Part shown: positions 1-7,715 of the stretch, one piece after another | Numbering within the stretch: position 1 is the stretch's first letter | Layout of the letters: each line of letters opens with the position of its first letter | Assembly (NCBI GenBank): GCA_016936755.1 | Contig: JAFGXF010000025.1 | Span: forward strand, 1-41,583 | Length of the DNA stretch: 41,583 nt | Reading direction: 5' to 3' | Origin: Anaerolineaceae bacterium | GTDB taxonomy: Bacteria; Chloroflexota; Anaerolineae; Anaerolineales; Anaerolineaceae | Translations under genes and position numbers: made by a program | The notes under the pieces: model-generated | Told to the model about the DNA's origin: nothing | The model's database searches: none | Seen by the model: the letters and a program-made list of their open reading frames with translations, nothing else

Positions 1-96
1 AACCACACTCTGTGCCGGTGGGGTGCCATTCATCAGATATGCCAGGCGCGCCTTCTCTACAGGAGTACCATATTTTTCAATATATGTAAATTGCAT
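1..96 (-). CDS. N-terminus of an unidentified protein, cut by the left edge
   Basis: An open frame runs from an ATG at 96-94 to the left edge, giving 32 residues that start MQFTYIEKYGTPVEKARL. It has no stop codon. A TATAAA box with a preceding TGG lies only 6 nt upstream of the ATG and there is no convincing Shine-Dalgarno sequence, so the transcript could be leaderless. The short stretch recalls the start of helical-repeat (alpha-toroid, prenyltransferase-like) proteins, but 32 residues are too few to assign a family. It is real only if the frame continues beyond the window. Confidence 0.5.
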   Translation of the reverse strand, partial: MQFTYIEKYGTPVEKARLAYLMNGTPPAQSVV

Positions 97-102
97 GCTT
101 AT

Positions 103-108
103 TTTATA
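103..108 (-). promoter_or_regulatory. Extended -10 box for the left-edge gene
   Basis: Read on the minus strand the site is TGG-TATAAA, which fits an extended -10 element, and it ends 6 nt before the ATG at 96. That spacing would put the transcription start at or next to the start codon. No good -35 hexamer is visible. Confidence 0.35.
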
Positions 109-123
109 CCACTTAAAATCATT

Positions 124-1377
124 TTATTCCAGTTTTCTGACCTCGGGAAAGTGGATCCAAATGAATAGGAAGTAAAAGGCTAACATCCCGGCTGCCAGCC
201 AGACTGCGAAAGGTGCATTTACCTGTTCCGCCAACCACCCCATTAACAGCGTGCCGATTGGCAAAGCGCCAAACACAACCAGTATGTACAATCCCATTAC
301 CCTGCCACGCAACGCATCAGTAACGCGCAGTTGCACCAGAGCATTGGAGGTGTTCATGATGGTCAGGAAAGCCCAACCCACCAGCACCATTGCGAAAAGA
401 GATAAAGGTACGGCCCTCATAAATGAGAAAAGCAGCATTAAGCAGGGGAGCAGTATGCTGCCAGCCGACCATAACTTGCCACGCACAGCCCGGGCGCTGA
501 ACGCGGCCACTGTAAGAGCTCCCATCAGAGCGCCTACCCCCCGTGCAGATAGCAGCCAACCGTTGGTTTTTACATCCCCTTTAAGCACATCCACTGCCCA
601 GGCAGGTATGAGCGATGTGAGGCTCATCCCGAACATACCAACCATGAAGATGGATGCCAGAAGAAGGATGATATCTTTTTTTTGTTTGACAAATCGGAAA
701 GCCTCACCCAGTGCCTGTATGGTTGATTTACTCGCGGGAATGGTCACCTGTGGTTTCAAACGCATCAGCGCAAGAGCCAGAATAACAGCTATAAAGGAAA
801 TGGCATTGATCGTAAAACACCAGGCTGGACCAAAAGCGGCATATGTAATGCCTGCCACAGCAGGACCGATGGCATTGGCGGATGTGAACATGGAGGAGTT
901 CAGTGCTATTGCATTGGCCAGGTCGTCATGACCGACCAGTTCCACCACGAAAGACTGTCTGGCCGGCGCATCGAAACTGTTGCCGATACCAAGCAAAAAG
1001 GCCAGTACGATGACATGCCAGGGTTGGACAAGCTTTGAGAACACCAATCCGGCCAGAATAATGGCCAGAGTCATCATATAAGCCTGGGTGATGATCAACA
1101 GTGTCCGGCGGGGTACACGATCGGCCAAAACCCCGCCATACAGCGTCAGCATAAAGGTTGGAAGACCGGCAGCAAAACCGACATAGCCGAGATATGCCGG
1201 GGAATGTGTGAGTTCGTATACCAGATAGCCTTGAGCAGTGATCTGCATCCAGGTCCCAATCAGCGAAACCAATTGTCCTGTAAACCATAGACGATAGTTG
1301 GGATGCTTCAGCGCTGCAAAAGTATTCCTGAGGAAGGCTGGGGGGCGAAATGCGAATACCGGTTTGGTGTTCAACAA
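124..1377 (-). CDS. MFS transporter, EntS/MFS_3-type exporter
   Basis: This 417-residue polytopic membrane protein belongs to the major facilitator superfamily, in the branch that includes enterobactin exporter EntS (transmembrane secretion effector family). After a short cytoplasmic start it reads HPNYRLWFTGQLVSLIGTW, typical of the first helix of this branch, followed by the loop 2-3 motif GGVLADRVPRR and about twelve hydrophobic segments. Such proteins use the proton gradient to expel small molecules; the substrate cannot be read from sequence. The start is taken as TTG at 1377, because no ATG or GTG lies in frame between the upstream stop and the first helix, with a weak GAG-rich stretch upstream. 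It follows the patatin gene by about 48 nt on the same strand and may be read from the same transcript. Confidence 0.85.
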   Translation of the reverse strand: MLNTKPVFAFRPPAFLRNTFAALKHPNYRLWFTGQLVSLIGTWMQITAQGYLVYELTHSPAYLGYVGFAAGLPTFMLTLYGGVLADRVPRRTLLIITQAYMMTLAIILAGLVFSKLVQPWHVIVLAFLLGIGNSFDAPARQSFVVELVGHDDLANAIALNSSMFTSANAIGPAVAGITYAAFGPAWCFTINAISFIAVILALALMRLKPQVTIPASKSTIQALGEAFRFVKQKKDIILLLASIFMVGMFGMSLTSLIPAWAVDVLKGDVKTNGWLLSARGVGALMGALTVAAFSARAVRGKLWSAGSILLPCLMLLFSFMRAVPLSLFAMVLVGWAFLTIMNTSNALVQLRVTDALRGRVMGLYILVVFGALPIGTLLMGWLAEQVNAPFAVWLAAGMLAFYFLFIWIHFPEVRKLE

Positions 1378-1425
1378 TTGATCAATCTCATCTCGATGTA
1401 CAGTATTCCATACCCATATTAAATA

Positions 1426-2280
1426 TCATTCAGTCATTTTGAGAGCGGTCAGGATATCAGGCAACGATTGTCTGGCTGCTGATTCACCCGCCATGATGGC
1501 TTGATCAGCCTGGCTGAATCCGCCAAAGGATAACAAGTCATTTGGCAGGTCCGGTTCGATTACAAAATCAGGTGGTTCAAGAAGCAGACGCAGGCGGGTC
1601 TGCTCTGATATCATCATGGCTACATACCGGTAGATTTCTTGAAAACTGGCCGTGGGGGTGATCGTAATGGATTCCATACGATTGCCTGTAGTCATTTTTG
1701 AAAAGTCATGCCGCATGACATCCACCGCAAGGATAAATTCAGCACCCATTTCCCTGACATGATCGACCGGCAGGTTGTTCTTCACCCCGCCGTCCACCAG
1801 TTGGTGGTTGTTAACCACCTGGGGCACAAAAATCCCCGGAACAGCAATGGAAGCCATGACCGCATCCAGCACGTTCCCTTTGGTAAAAACCTTTTCGATG
1901 CCCTGGTCAAGATCAACGGAACAGACAGATAATGGTATCTGTAACTGCTTGAAATCCGTATCAACTCCGAGAATATCCGCTAAAAAGGCACGAACATGTT
2001 TACCAGACAGCAATCCGCGCCGGCCGCCAGCAAGATCAACCATCCGTATCAATTGGCGGGTTTTGGAAAATTTCTGTGCAATTGCGTTGATCTCAGCCGG
2101 CCGAATCCCTCGTGCAATACATGCGCCAATAATCGCCCCCATACTTGTGCCTGAGATATAGTCGATCGGAATACCTGCATCATCAAGGACCTTATATACA
2201 CCAATATGAGCCAGACCACGAGCACCGCCCCCGCTTAAGGCCAACCCGATCTTTTGGGTAGGCCGATGGCCGGATGTCAT
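1426..2280 (-). CDS. Patatin-like phospholipase, RssA/YchK type
   Basis: The 284-residue protein is a compact bacterial patatin, predicted to hydrolyse acyl esters of lipids in the cytosol or at the inner membrane face. The oxyanion-hole motif SGGGARG is at residues 16-22, the nucleophile elbow GTSMG at 44-48 puts the catalytic serine at 46, and the DGG motif at 163-165 supplies the catalytic aspartate, so the Ser-Asp dyad is complete. There is no signal peptide. Its ATG overlaps the stop of the upstream carboxymuconolactone-decarboxylase-like gene by 4 nt (ATGA), so the two are likely translationally coupled in one operon with transaldolase. The natural substrate is unknown. Confidence 0.9.
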   Translation of the reverse strand: MTSGHRPTQKIGLALSGGGARGLAHIGVYKVLDDAGIPIDYISGTSMGAIIGACIARGIRPAEINAIAQKFSKTRQLIRMVDLAGGRRGLLSGKHVRAFLADILGVDTDFKQLQIPLSVCSVDLDQGIEKVFTKGNVLDAVMASIAVPGIFVPQVVNNHQLVDGGVKNNLPVDHVREMGAEFILAVDVMRHDFSKMTTGNRMESITITPTASFQEIYRYVAMMISEQTRLRLLLEPPDFVIEPDLPNDLLSFGGFSQADQAIMAGESAARQSLPDILTALKMTE

Positions 2281-2633
2281 GTTGCATTTTCCTTTTTACG
2301 TACCAGGTCGAGGGTATCCACCGCATGACGCACATGCGGGATCGTAATGCTCCCACCAATCACCAGTGATACATTAAAAGCCTCGTACAACTCATCGTCT
2401 GTCCATCCAGCCTGAATACATTGCAGGATATGATAGTCGATGCAGTCATTGCATCGCAGCACCATGGAAGCCACCAACCCCAATAATTCCTTGACACGAC
2501 CTGGTAATGCACCGTCTTCGTATGCAGATGAATCCAGGTTAATGAAACGCTTGATTCCAAGGTGATTTATTGCAGCGATACGTTTATTCATCCGTTCGCG
2601 ATTTGCCTGAAAATCCTCAAGCTGGTTACTCAT
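2277..2633 (-). CDS. Carboxymuconolactone decarboxylase / AhpD-like protein
   Basis: The 118-residue protein matches the CMD/AhpD fold. The segment LRCNDCIDYH (residues 59-68) gives a CxxC pair at 61 and 64 and a histidine at 68, the signature of the thiol-active branch (AhpD-like peroxidase or disulfide reductase) rather than of true gamma-carboxymuconolactone decarboxylase. It sits between transaldolase and patatin, overlapping each by 4 nt, so all three should be made from one message. A redox role is inferred from the CxxC-H pattern; the electron donor and the partner are unknown. Confidence 0.85.
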   Translation of the reverse strand: MSNQLEDFQANRERMNKRIAAINHLGIKRFINLDSSAYEDGALPGRVKELLGLVASMVLRCNDCIDYHILQCIQAGWTDDELYEAFNVSLVIGGSITIPHVRHAVDTLDLVRKKENAT

Positions 2634-3280
2634 CGGAGCTCCTGGTAATTGATACCTTTGCCATTTTGGGTAAATTCAATGATTGACTGACGCGTCAGAT
2701 CATTCTCCGGCAGTGCTTTCAGGACTTCAAACGGAAGCGTCAGGTGGAGGGCGCCAGCTTTTACGGCGCTTACGGCATCTTCAGCAGATTTGATGCTGGC
2801 AGCCATTAACTCAGTCAGACCGTCCGCCAAAACCTGAGCACATGCCGAGGTGAGGGAATCCGCCTCACCCAGCAAACTGGCAGCTCGGTTGAAGTAAACA
2901 ATGACATAACGGGCTCCGGATTCAGCGGCCAATAAAGCCTGAGTCGGGCTGAATACTGCAGTCATGGCGCAGGCGAATTCCGGTACAAGCTGGTTGCAGG
3001 CTTGAAAGCCTGCTGCACTGGCTGGAATTTTGACCACCAGTTTCTTATCCAGGATTTCGCGTGCGCGGTGCGCTTCCAGGTACATGCCTTCCTGTGTTTC
3101 TGACATGAGTTGATAAAAAATCTCCCCATCCACCAGGTTGGCGATGGCCTTCAGGCGTTCCTCAGGTTTAACCTCACTTTTGCCCAGCAGACTGGGGTTG
3201 GTGGTGACCCCACTCACCCAACCCCAGGAAAAGGCTTCTTTAATCTCATCCAAGATCACTGAATCAAGATACAATGACAT
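2630..3280 (-). CDS. Transaldolase, small FSA/TalC type
   Basis: At 216 residues this has the length of the small transaldolase / fructose-6-phosphate aldolase subfamily, not the 310+ residue classical TalB. The protein starts with MSLYLDSV, whose Asp6 is conserved, followed by GVTTNPSLL at 24-32 and VVKIPAS, which places the Schiff-base lysine at 84. It would move a dihydroxyacetone unit between sugar phosphates in the non-oxidative pentose phosphate pathway, or act as an FSA-type aldolase; sequence alone does not separate these. It is the first gene of a three-gene operon with tight 4-nt overlaps. The ATG is preceded by a GGAGAG ribosome binding site, and a TATAAT box lies 40 nt upstream. 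Confidence 0.9.
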   Translation of the reverse strand: MSLYLDSVILDEIKEAFSWGWVSGVTTNPSLLGKSEVKPEERLKAIANLVDGEIFYQLMSETQEGMYLEAHRAREILDKKLVVKIPASAAGFQACNQLVPEFACAMTAVFSPTQALLAAESGARYVIVYFNRAASLLGEADSLTSACAQVLADGLTELMAASIKSAEDAVSAVKAGALHLTLPFEVLKALPENDLTRQSIIEFTQNGKGINYQELR

Positions 3281-3320
3281 ATCGTTCTCTCCGGGTCTGA
3301 CATGTATAAGTAATAACCGT

Positions 3321-3326
3321 ATTATA
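3321..3326 (-). promoter_or_regulatory. -10 box of the transaldolase operon
   Basis: A perfect TATAAT on the minus strand lies 40 nt upstream of the transaldolase ATG, in the divergent spacer shared with the YccF gene. No -35 hexamer with good spacing is evident, so the assignment rests on the -10 match and position. Confidence 0.45.
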
Positions 3327-3435
3327 ACTTGACCTTAAGGGGCAATTCCCGGTAATATGATAAACCGATTTCCTTTTGGAACTTACCTTTGATTCATGCG
3401 TATATGTACACATAGAAAGTGATTAAGGGCCATAT

Positions 3436-3864
3436 ATGAGTCAACAAGTGTTTGTAAAAACCAAAGAGAACCCTGGTTGCCTGTGGCAAATCCTGTGGTT
3501 TATCATCGTCGGATTGTGGCTGGGTCAGACCTGGATCTTTGTAGCCTGGATCTGCATGTTGACTATCATTGGCATCCCTCTCGGGATCACCATGGTCAAC
3601 ATGCTGCCAAAAGTACTGGCATTGCGCAACAAATCAGAACAGGTGATGATCACCCGACGTGAGGATGGGACTTTTTTGGAACAAAAAGTGCCTGTCAAAC
3701 AAGTGCATATCATATTGCGTGTTCTTTATTTCATCCTGGTCGGTTGGTGGTTGTCAGCAATTTGGATGGAAGCAGCTTTTCTGATCAGTGCCACCATCAT
3801 CGGTATGCCGTTGGGATTCTGGATGTTCGATCGCACACCAGGGTTGTTAACACTCAAACGCTAG
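3436..3864 (+). CDS. YccF-family membrane protein
   Basis: The 142-residue inner-membrane protein contains two copies of the YccF (DUF307) unit. Each has a hydrophobic helix rich in tryptophan followed by a TIIGIPLG or TIIGMPLG turn (about residues 44-51 and 116-123), so it looks like an internal duplication with four hydrophobic segments. The biochemical role of YccF is not known. The ATG is preceded by AAGGG at suitable distance. Its last 11 nt overlap the 3' end of the convergent AIR-synthase-like gene. Confidence 0.85.
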   Translation: MSQQVFVKTKENPGCLWQILWFIIVGLWLGQTWIFVAWICMLTIIGIPLGITMVNMLPKVLALRNKSEQVMITRREDGTFLEQKVPVKQVHIILRVLYFILVGWWLSAIWMEAAFLISATIIGMPLGFWMFDRTPGLLTLKR

Positions 3865-4891
3865 GAAATCCTGACCAGGAATTAAAGACTTTACCCATCT
3901 CATCCCGCTCTGGTCGTGGAAATTTGGTTCTGGTATTACCATCCCAGGCAATTACATTCGGGTCACCGTTTTCCGCATGACCGATCTCATTGCAGCGAAT
4001 ATTTGCAGCCTGGAATGCCTGTAGTATTGCTTTCGCATCCGATTGCGGAGTGGTCAGCAGCAAGGCTCCGGATGCCAGGCTGACAAACGGATCGATCTTG
4101 AAGCATTCACAAACCTCGGCGGCCAGATCGGTGATATAGACCTTGCTCGGTTCGATCACCAGGCAGCGACCACTGGCGTCTGCCATTTCCCAGAGTGCTG
4201 CTGCCAAACCACCCTCGGTCGGGTCATGCATGGCAGTTAACCTGCCCGCGTGAGTGGCGATATGTGCATCGCGAACAATGCTGATTCCCGGATCTGTCAG
4301 GTACCTGGCTGCCCTTTTTTGTTTATCATCCCCCAATGACTCTCTCATTTGCGCGGGAAATTCCCTCGCCAGAAGGGTGATAGCTTCAATTGGTATACCT
4401 TTGGTTAAAAGGATGCTGTCACCGGGTTGTGTGCCACGTGACGTGACCAGGTTTATTTTGGATACTTCGCCGATCATGGTACCGCATATGATGGGATGAT
4501 CGATGCCATGTGTTATCTCGGTATGTCCGCCGATAAGGCTGATACCCAAAGCAGTGCAGGCATCAGATAGTTGCCTGGCGATAAGCTGAATATCCAGCTC
4601 TGTTGTACCAGGTGGCAGCAGGCAGGTTGCCATAAACCAGCGCGGTTCTGCCCCACTGGTGGCGATATCATTGGCATTCACCTGTACCGCATACCAACCG
4701 ATTGCATCGCTGGCGAAGGTGACCGGATCGCTTTTGGTGACCAGCAACCGGTCACCCATCTCAATGACCGCACAGTCCAGCCCGATGCCGGGACCGACCA
4801 GAACGCGGTCATCCTGGATCGGGATATCCGCCAAAAGCCTGGCGAAAAATTCAGGTGGAAGCTTCCCAATTGGTAGTGCGGATTTCCCCAT
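3854..4891 (-). CDS. AIR-synthase-related protein, HypE-like without the Cys tail
   Basis: The 345-residue protein has the PurM/AIR-synthase fold used by PurM, ThiL, SelD and HypE. Visible signatures are [10 protein letters not shown] (residues 35-44), [13 protein letters not shown] (71-83) and [12 protein letters not shown] in the second half, all expected for ATP binding in this superfamily. It ends with a Phe/Ser/Gly/Pro-rich tail and lacks the C-terminal PRxC cysteine that HypE uses to carry the thiocarbamate, so a hydrogenase-maturation role is unlikely. It also lacks the N-terminal Cys/Sec of SelD. The start is ATG 4891, one nt after the stop of the GNAT gene; an in-frame ATG at 4957 would lie inside that gene. 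Its substrate is unknown. Pairing with an acetyltransferase suggests a joint small-molecule step. Confidence 0.8.
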   Translation of the reverse strand: MGKSALPIGKLPPEFFARLLADIPIQDDRVLVGPGIGLDCAVIEMGDRLLVTKSDPVTFASDAIGWYAVQVNANDIATSGAEPRWFMATCLLPPGTTELDIQLIARQLSDACTALGISLIGGHTEITHGIDHPIICGTMIGEVSKINLVTSRGTQPGDSILLTKGIPIEAITLLAREFPAQMRESLGDDKQKRAARYLTDPGISIVRDAHIATHAGRLTAMHDPTEGGLAAALWEMADASGRCLVIEPSKVYITDLAAEVCECFKIDPFVSLASGALLLTTPQSDAKAILQAFQAANIRCNEIGHAENGDPNVIAWDGNTRTKFPRPERDEMGKVFNSWSGFPSV

Positions 4892-4892
4892 G

Positions 4893-6005
4893 CTAGATAT
4901 CTTTCTGATAAACCCGGTAGCGCCGCAATGGTTTTGCACCGAGTTTTGACAGCGCATTATTCATACGGTCATCATCCTCCAGGACATAATTGATCTCCAG
5001 ACGTATATCCTTGCTATATAGGGCTTCATATGTGGCCTGATAGAGCAGTGTGTCAATCGCGCGTCCCTGGTATTCAGGTATAACACCCAGTGCCCACATG
5101 CGGTATTGTTTGAGTTTCGGCAGACCGATCAGCATCTTCAACCAACCAAAAGGCAGCAAAGATCCATGCATGCTTTTCAGCAGGATGTTGATATCCGGAA
5201 GTGACATTCCGAATCCAATCGGCCGGTTGTTCTCATCCTCAGCGATCACGATTGCTTTGGGATTTACGATTTGTTTGAGGTCGCGCGCCATTGCGCGTCC
5301 CTCATTCTCTGTAACCGGATAAAACCCCCAATTATTGGAGAGTGACTGGTTGGCCAACTCAACGATCGTAACCACATCGCGCTCAATGTTCTTCATGTCA
5401 ACCGGGCGTGTGTGGATGTGATACCTTTTCTTCACGAGTTCTGTCAGGGTCAGGTAGCGGTCATCTATCTCGTAGCCTTCCCGGGCGTCGATATAATAAA
5501 CCAACAAGTCTTTGGCTTTCTGTAATCCGAATGACAGGAACTGGTCATTGTACCAGGGGGGATTGTAGGGAGCCAAAATAACTGGCGCGGGTGAAAAGCC
5601 ATCTTGAACAAGGCCCCACTCCTGAGAAGCGAAACTCCAGGGACCCCGCATGACTTTTAAACCGTGTTTTTTCAACCAGTCCTGAGCTGTTTCAAGCAAC
5701 AGATGTGATGCACCGGCATCCTGAACGCACTCATATGACCCAAATAATCCGATCGGCTGCTGCCAGTGTTTAAGCGCCAGACGGTCAATGAAAGCAGACA
5801 CCCTGCCGATCACTTCACCACCGTCTTTTACCAGAAAGAGGGCGTATTCACAATGCTCCAGCATTGGATTCTGTCGAACATCATATTGATCCTTTTGTTC
5901 GCTTTTTAGCGGTGGAACCCATAGGGGGTCTGTACGGTAATGGCGATAAGGTAGCTCTATGAATTCCTTGAGGTCACTTCGCGATACGACTGGCTGAATT
6001 TGCAT
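4893..6005 (-). CDS. GNAT-family N-acyltransferase of about 370 residues
   Basis: This 370-residue protein belongs to a long GNAT family in which an N-terminal region precedes a C-terminal acyl-CoA N-acyltransferase fold. Visible elements include FLVKDGGEVIGRVSAFIDR in the N-terminal half, IVIAEDENNRPIGFGMSLP, and the CoA-binding-like strand and loop WALGVIPEYQGRAIDTLL in the C-terminal half. The ATG at 6005 is chosen because an AGGAG sits 6 nt upstream; an in-frame ATG at 6041 has no such site. It is followed at 1 nt by the AIR-synthase-like gene and is divergent from the ADP-ribosylglycohydrolase gene. The acceptor substrate is unknown. Confidence 0.75.
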   Translation of the reverse strand: MQIQPVVSRSDLKEFIELPYRHYRTDPLWVPPLKSEQKDQYDVRQNPMLEHCEYALFLVKDGGEVIGRVSAFIDRLALKHWQQPIGLFGSYECVQDAGASHLLLETAQDWLKKHGLKVMRGPWSFASQEWGLVQDGFSPAPVILAPYNPPWYNDQFLSFGLQKAKDLLVYYIDAREGYEIDDRYLTLTELVKKRYHIHTRPVDMKNIERDVVTIVELANQSLSNNWGFYPVTENEGRAMARDLKQIVNPKAIVIAEDENNRPIGFGMSLPDINILLKSMHGSLLPFGWLKMLIGLPKLKQYRMWALGVIPEYQGRAIDTLLYQATYEALYSKDIRLEINYVLEDDDRMNNALSKLGAKPLRRYRVYQKDI

Positions 6006-6107
6006 ATATGACTCCTGATGGTATGCATTTGTTGATGTCATTATAGTCTTTCAACTGTTTTTGAGTAATGGGAAAACCATGCCAACCGCGCCAGATTGTC
6101 CACATTG

Positions 6108-6113
6108 TATAAT
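6108..6113 (+). promoter_or_regulatory. -10 box of the ADP-ribosylglycohydrolase gene
   Basis: TATAAT lies 21 nt before the ATG at 6135, leaving room for a short leader with an AAGGAG ribosome binding site at about 6122-6127. No TTGACA-like -35 is present at the usual spacing. Confidence 0.45.
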
Positions 6114-6134
6114 TATGTAAGAAGGAGTATAGCC

Positions 6135-6929
6135 ATGCTGGGAGCCATAGCCGGTGATATTATCGGTTCGGTATATGAGCATCACAATGTCAGGCACAAG
6201 GATTTTGAGTTGATGTCACCGAATGCTTTTTTCACAGATGACACAGTCTTGACTGTCGCGTTGGCAGACTCCTTGTTGCATGGAACACCATATCTGGATA
6301 ATCTGATCCATTATTATCAGCTATACCCGCATGCGGGCTATGGTGGCCGCTTCCTTCGTTGGATACACTCTGGGGATACCCGGCCATATAACAGTTATGG
6401 TAACGGTTCTGCCATGCGGGTAAGCCCGGTTGGGTTTGCCATCAACGATCTGGATACCATCCTGCTGGAGGCGGAAAAGTCTGCAGCGGTTACCCATAAT
6501 CATCCTGAGGGAGTCAAAGGTGCTCAAGCCACTGCTGCTGCCATATGGCATGCCCGGCAAAGACACAGTAAAGCGGAAATCAAAGATTACATCGAGGACA
6601 GATTTGGGTATCAATTGGGTGATGACCTGGATTCCATTCGTTTGACTTATACCTATGATGTAACTTGCCAGGGAAGTGTGCCACAGGCGATCATTGCCTT
6701 CCTGGAATCCACAGATTACGAAGATGCAATCCGTAATGCTATTTCGATCGGGGGTGACAGCGACACAATTGCCTGTATCACTGGCGGGATTGCAGAGGCT
6801 TTTTATGGGGGAGTGCCCCTGCCGATCAGGAATTATGTGTTTGAAAGGTTGGATGCTTTCCTGACACAGACAGTATACTCTTTTATTGCACATTTCCAGT
6901 TGCTTGGCAGTGGCGCTAATCCATTATAA
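6135..6929 (+). CDS. ADP-ribosylglycohydrolase (DraG/ARH family)
   Basis: The 264-residue protein is a dinuclear Mg/Mn ADP-ribosyl hydrolase, predicted to cleave ADP-ribose from proteins or small molecules in the cytosol. It begins MLGAIAGDIIGSVYE, carries the metal-binding TDDT at residues 34-37, a YGNGSAMR segment, and GGDSDTIACITGG near the C-terminus with the second metal-binding aspartates, as in the DraG fold. The ATG at 6135 is chosen because AAGGAG lies 7 nt upstream; an in-frame start at 6096 would contain the -10 box. No ADP-ribosyltransferase partner is in the window. Which linkage it cleaves (arginine, serine, other) cannot be told from sequence. Confidence 0.88.
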   Translation: MLGAIAGDIIGSVYEHHNVRHKDFELMSPNAFFTDDTVLTVALADSLLHGTPYLDNLIHYYQLYPHAGYGGRFLRWIHSGDTRPYNSYGNGSAMRVSPVGFAINDLDTILLEAEKSAAVTHNHPEGVKGAQATAAAIWHARQRHSKAEIKDYIEDRFGYQLGDDLDSIRLTYTYDVTCQGSVPQAIIAFLESTDYEDAIRNAISIGGDSDTIACITGGIAEAFYGGVPLPIRNYVFERLDAFLTQTVYSFIAHFQLLGSGANPL

Positions 6930-6930
6930 T
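6925..6930 (+). promoter_or_regulatory. -10 box of the YgjP-like gene, overlapping the upstream stop codon
   Basis: TATAAT overlaps the TAA stop (6927-6929) of the ADP-ribosylglycohydrolase gene and ends 8 nt before the ATG at 6939. There is no Shine-Dalgarno sequence in between, so if this box is used the message would start at or very near the start codon. Confidence 0.45.
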
Positions 6931-6938
6931 AGCGGGCG

Positions 6939-7649
6939 ATGTCCTCCCAGATTCAATACACCATCCAGATCAGCCGGCGTGCCCGGCATGTTCGACTAAA
7001 GATCAGCCGGTTGGAAGGTTTGGTTGTGGTTATACCATCGGGTTTTGATCCCGGGCGGGTGCCACAGATCGTATCTGAAAAAGCAGACTGGATCAACCGC
7101 ACACAAAATAATCTGGCCAAACAACCACAACCCGCAAACCCCGAACTGGTGCATGCCTTGCCTGCCTGTATCCGCTTGCCTTTAACCGGGGAAACCTGGA
7201 AAGTGGAATATGTCCAATCGAAATCACGCGGGCTTACATTAACATATCCGGGTGACCTTACCATCCGGTTAACCGGAACTGTGACCAACAAGCCGCTCAT
7301 TCAGGCAGCACTCAGGCGGTGGATCAGGCAGCGGGCTAAAACCATATTACCAATGCTGCTAACTGATATGGCTCGACAGCTGGGTTTCAAGGTCAATGCT
7401 ATCACGATCCGTAATCAACGCACACGCTGGGGCAGCTGTTCAAGGAATAAAAACGTCAGCCTGAACCAGAAACTGATCTTCCTGCCTCAGGAGTTGGTTC
7501 GTTATATCATGCTGCATGAACTCTGTCATACCCAGGTGATGTCACATTCACAGCGTTTCTGGAGCCTGGTTGCTCGCCATGATTCGCAATATAAGATGAA
7601 AATCAAAGCACTGCGCACAGCAATGAAGTATCTGCCGGTATGGGCGTAG
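6939..7649 (+). CDS. YgjP-type zinc metallopeptidase (M48-like, DUF45)
   Basis: The 236-residue cytosolic protein matches the YgjP/DUF45 family. The N-terminal half carries the beta-rich segment typical of the family (RRARHVRLKISRLEGLVVVI). The C-terminal half has RWGSCSRNKNVSLN at 163-176, the zinc-binding HELCH at 193-197, and a further histidine at 203 (HSQRFW) that is the likely third ligand. YgjP-like proteins are predicted metalloproteases, but their substrates are poorly defined. The gene starts 9 nt after the upstream stop, and a TATAAT box sits 8 nt before the ATG. prfA follows after 66 nt. Confidence 0.85.
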   Translation: MSSQIQYTIQISRRARHVRLKISRLEGLVVVIPSGFDPGRVPQIVSEKADWINRTQNNLAKQPQPANPELVHALPACIRLPLTGETWKVEYVQSKSRGLTLTYPGDLTIRLTGTVTNKPLIQAALRRWIRQRAKTILPMLLTDMARQLGFKVNAITIRNQRTRWGSCSRNKNVSLNQKLIFLPQELVRYIMLHELCHTQVMSHSQRFWSLVARHDSQYKMKIKALRTAMKYLPVWA

Positions 7650-7669
7650 TCGTATTGAGGTCCGACTGG

Positions 7670-7675
7670 TATAAT
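7670..7675 (+). promoter_or_regulatory. Extended -10 box upstream of prfA
   Basis: TGG-TATAAT is a perfect extended -10 element, 40 nt upstream of the prfA ATG. It gives prfA its own promoter inside the gene cluster. A usable -35 is not seen, as is common for extended -10 promoters. Confidence 0.5.
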
Positions 7676-7715
7676 TATCCCCCTTGACTGAAAAACCCTG
7701 GACCAAGAAAAACCC

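Noticed and set aside
251-931. Plus-strand open frame opposite the MFS transporter
   Set aside because: It lies wholly antisense to a clear MFS gene, has no family motif, and looks like a codon-bias shadow.
3854-4891. SelD or HypE as the identity of the AIR-synthase-like protein
   Set aside because: There is no N-terminal Cys/Sec as in SelD and no C-terminal cysteine as in HypE.
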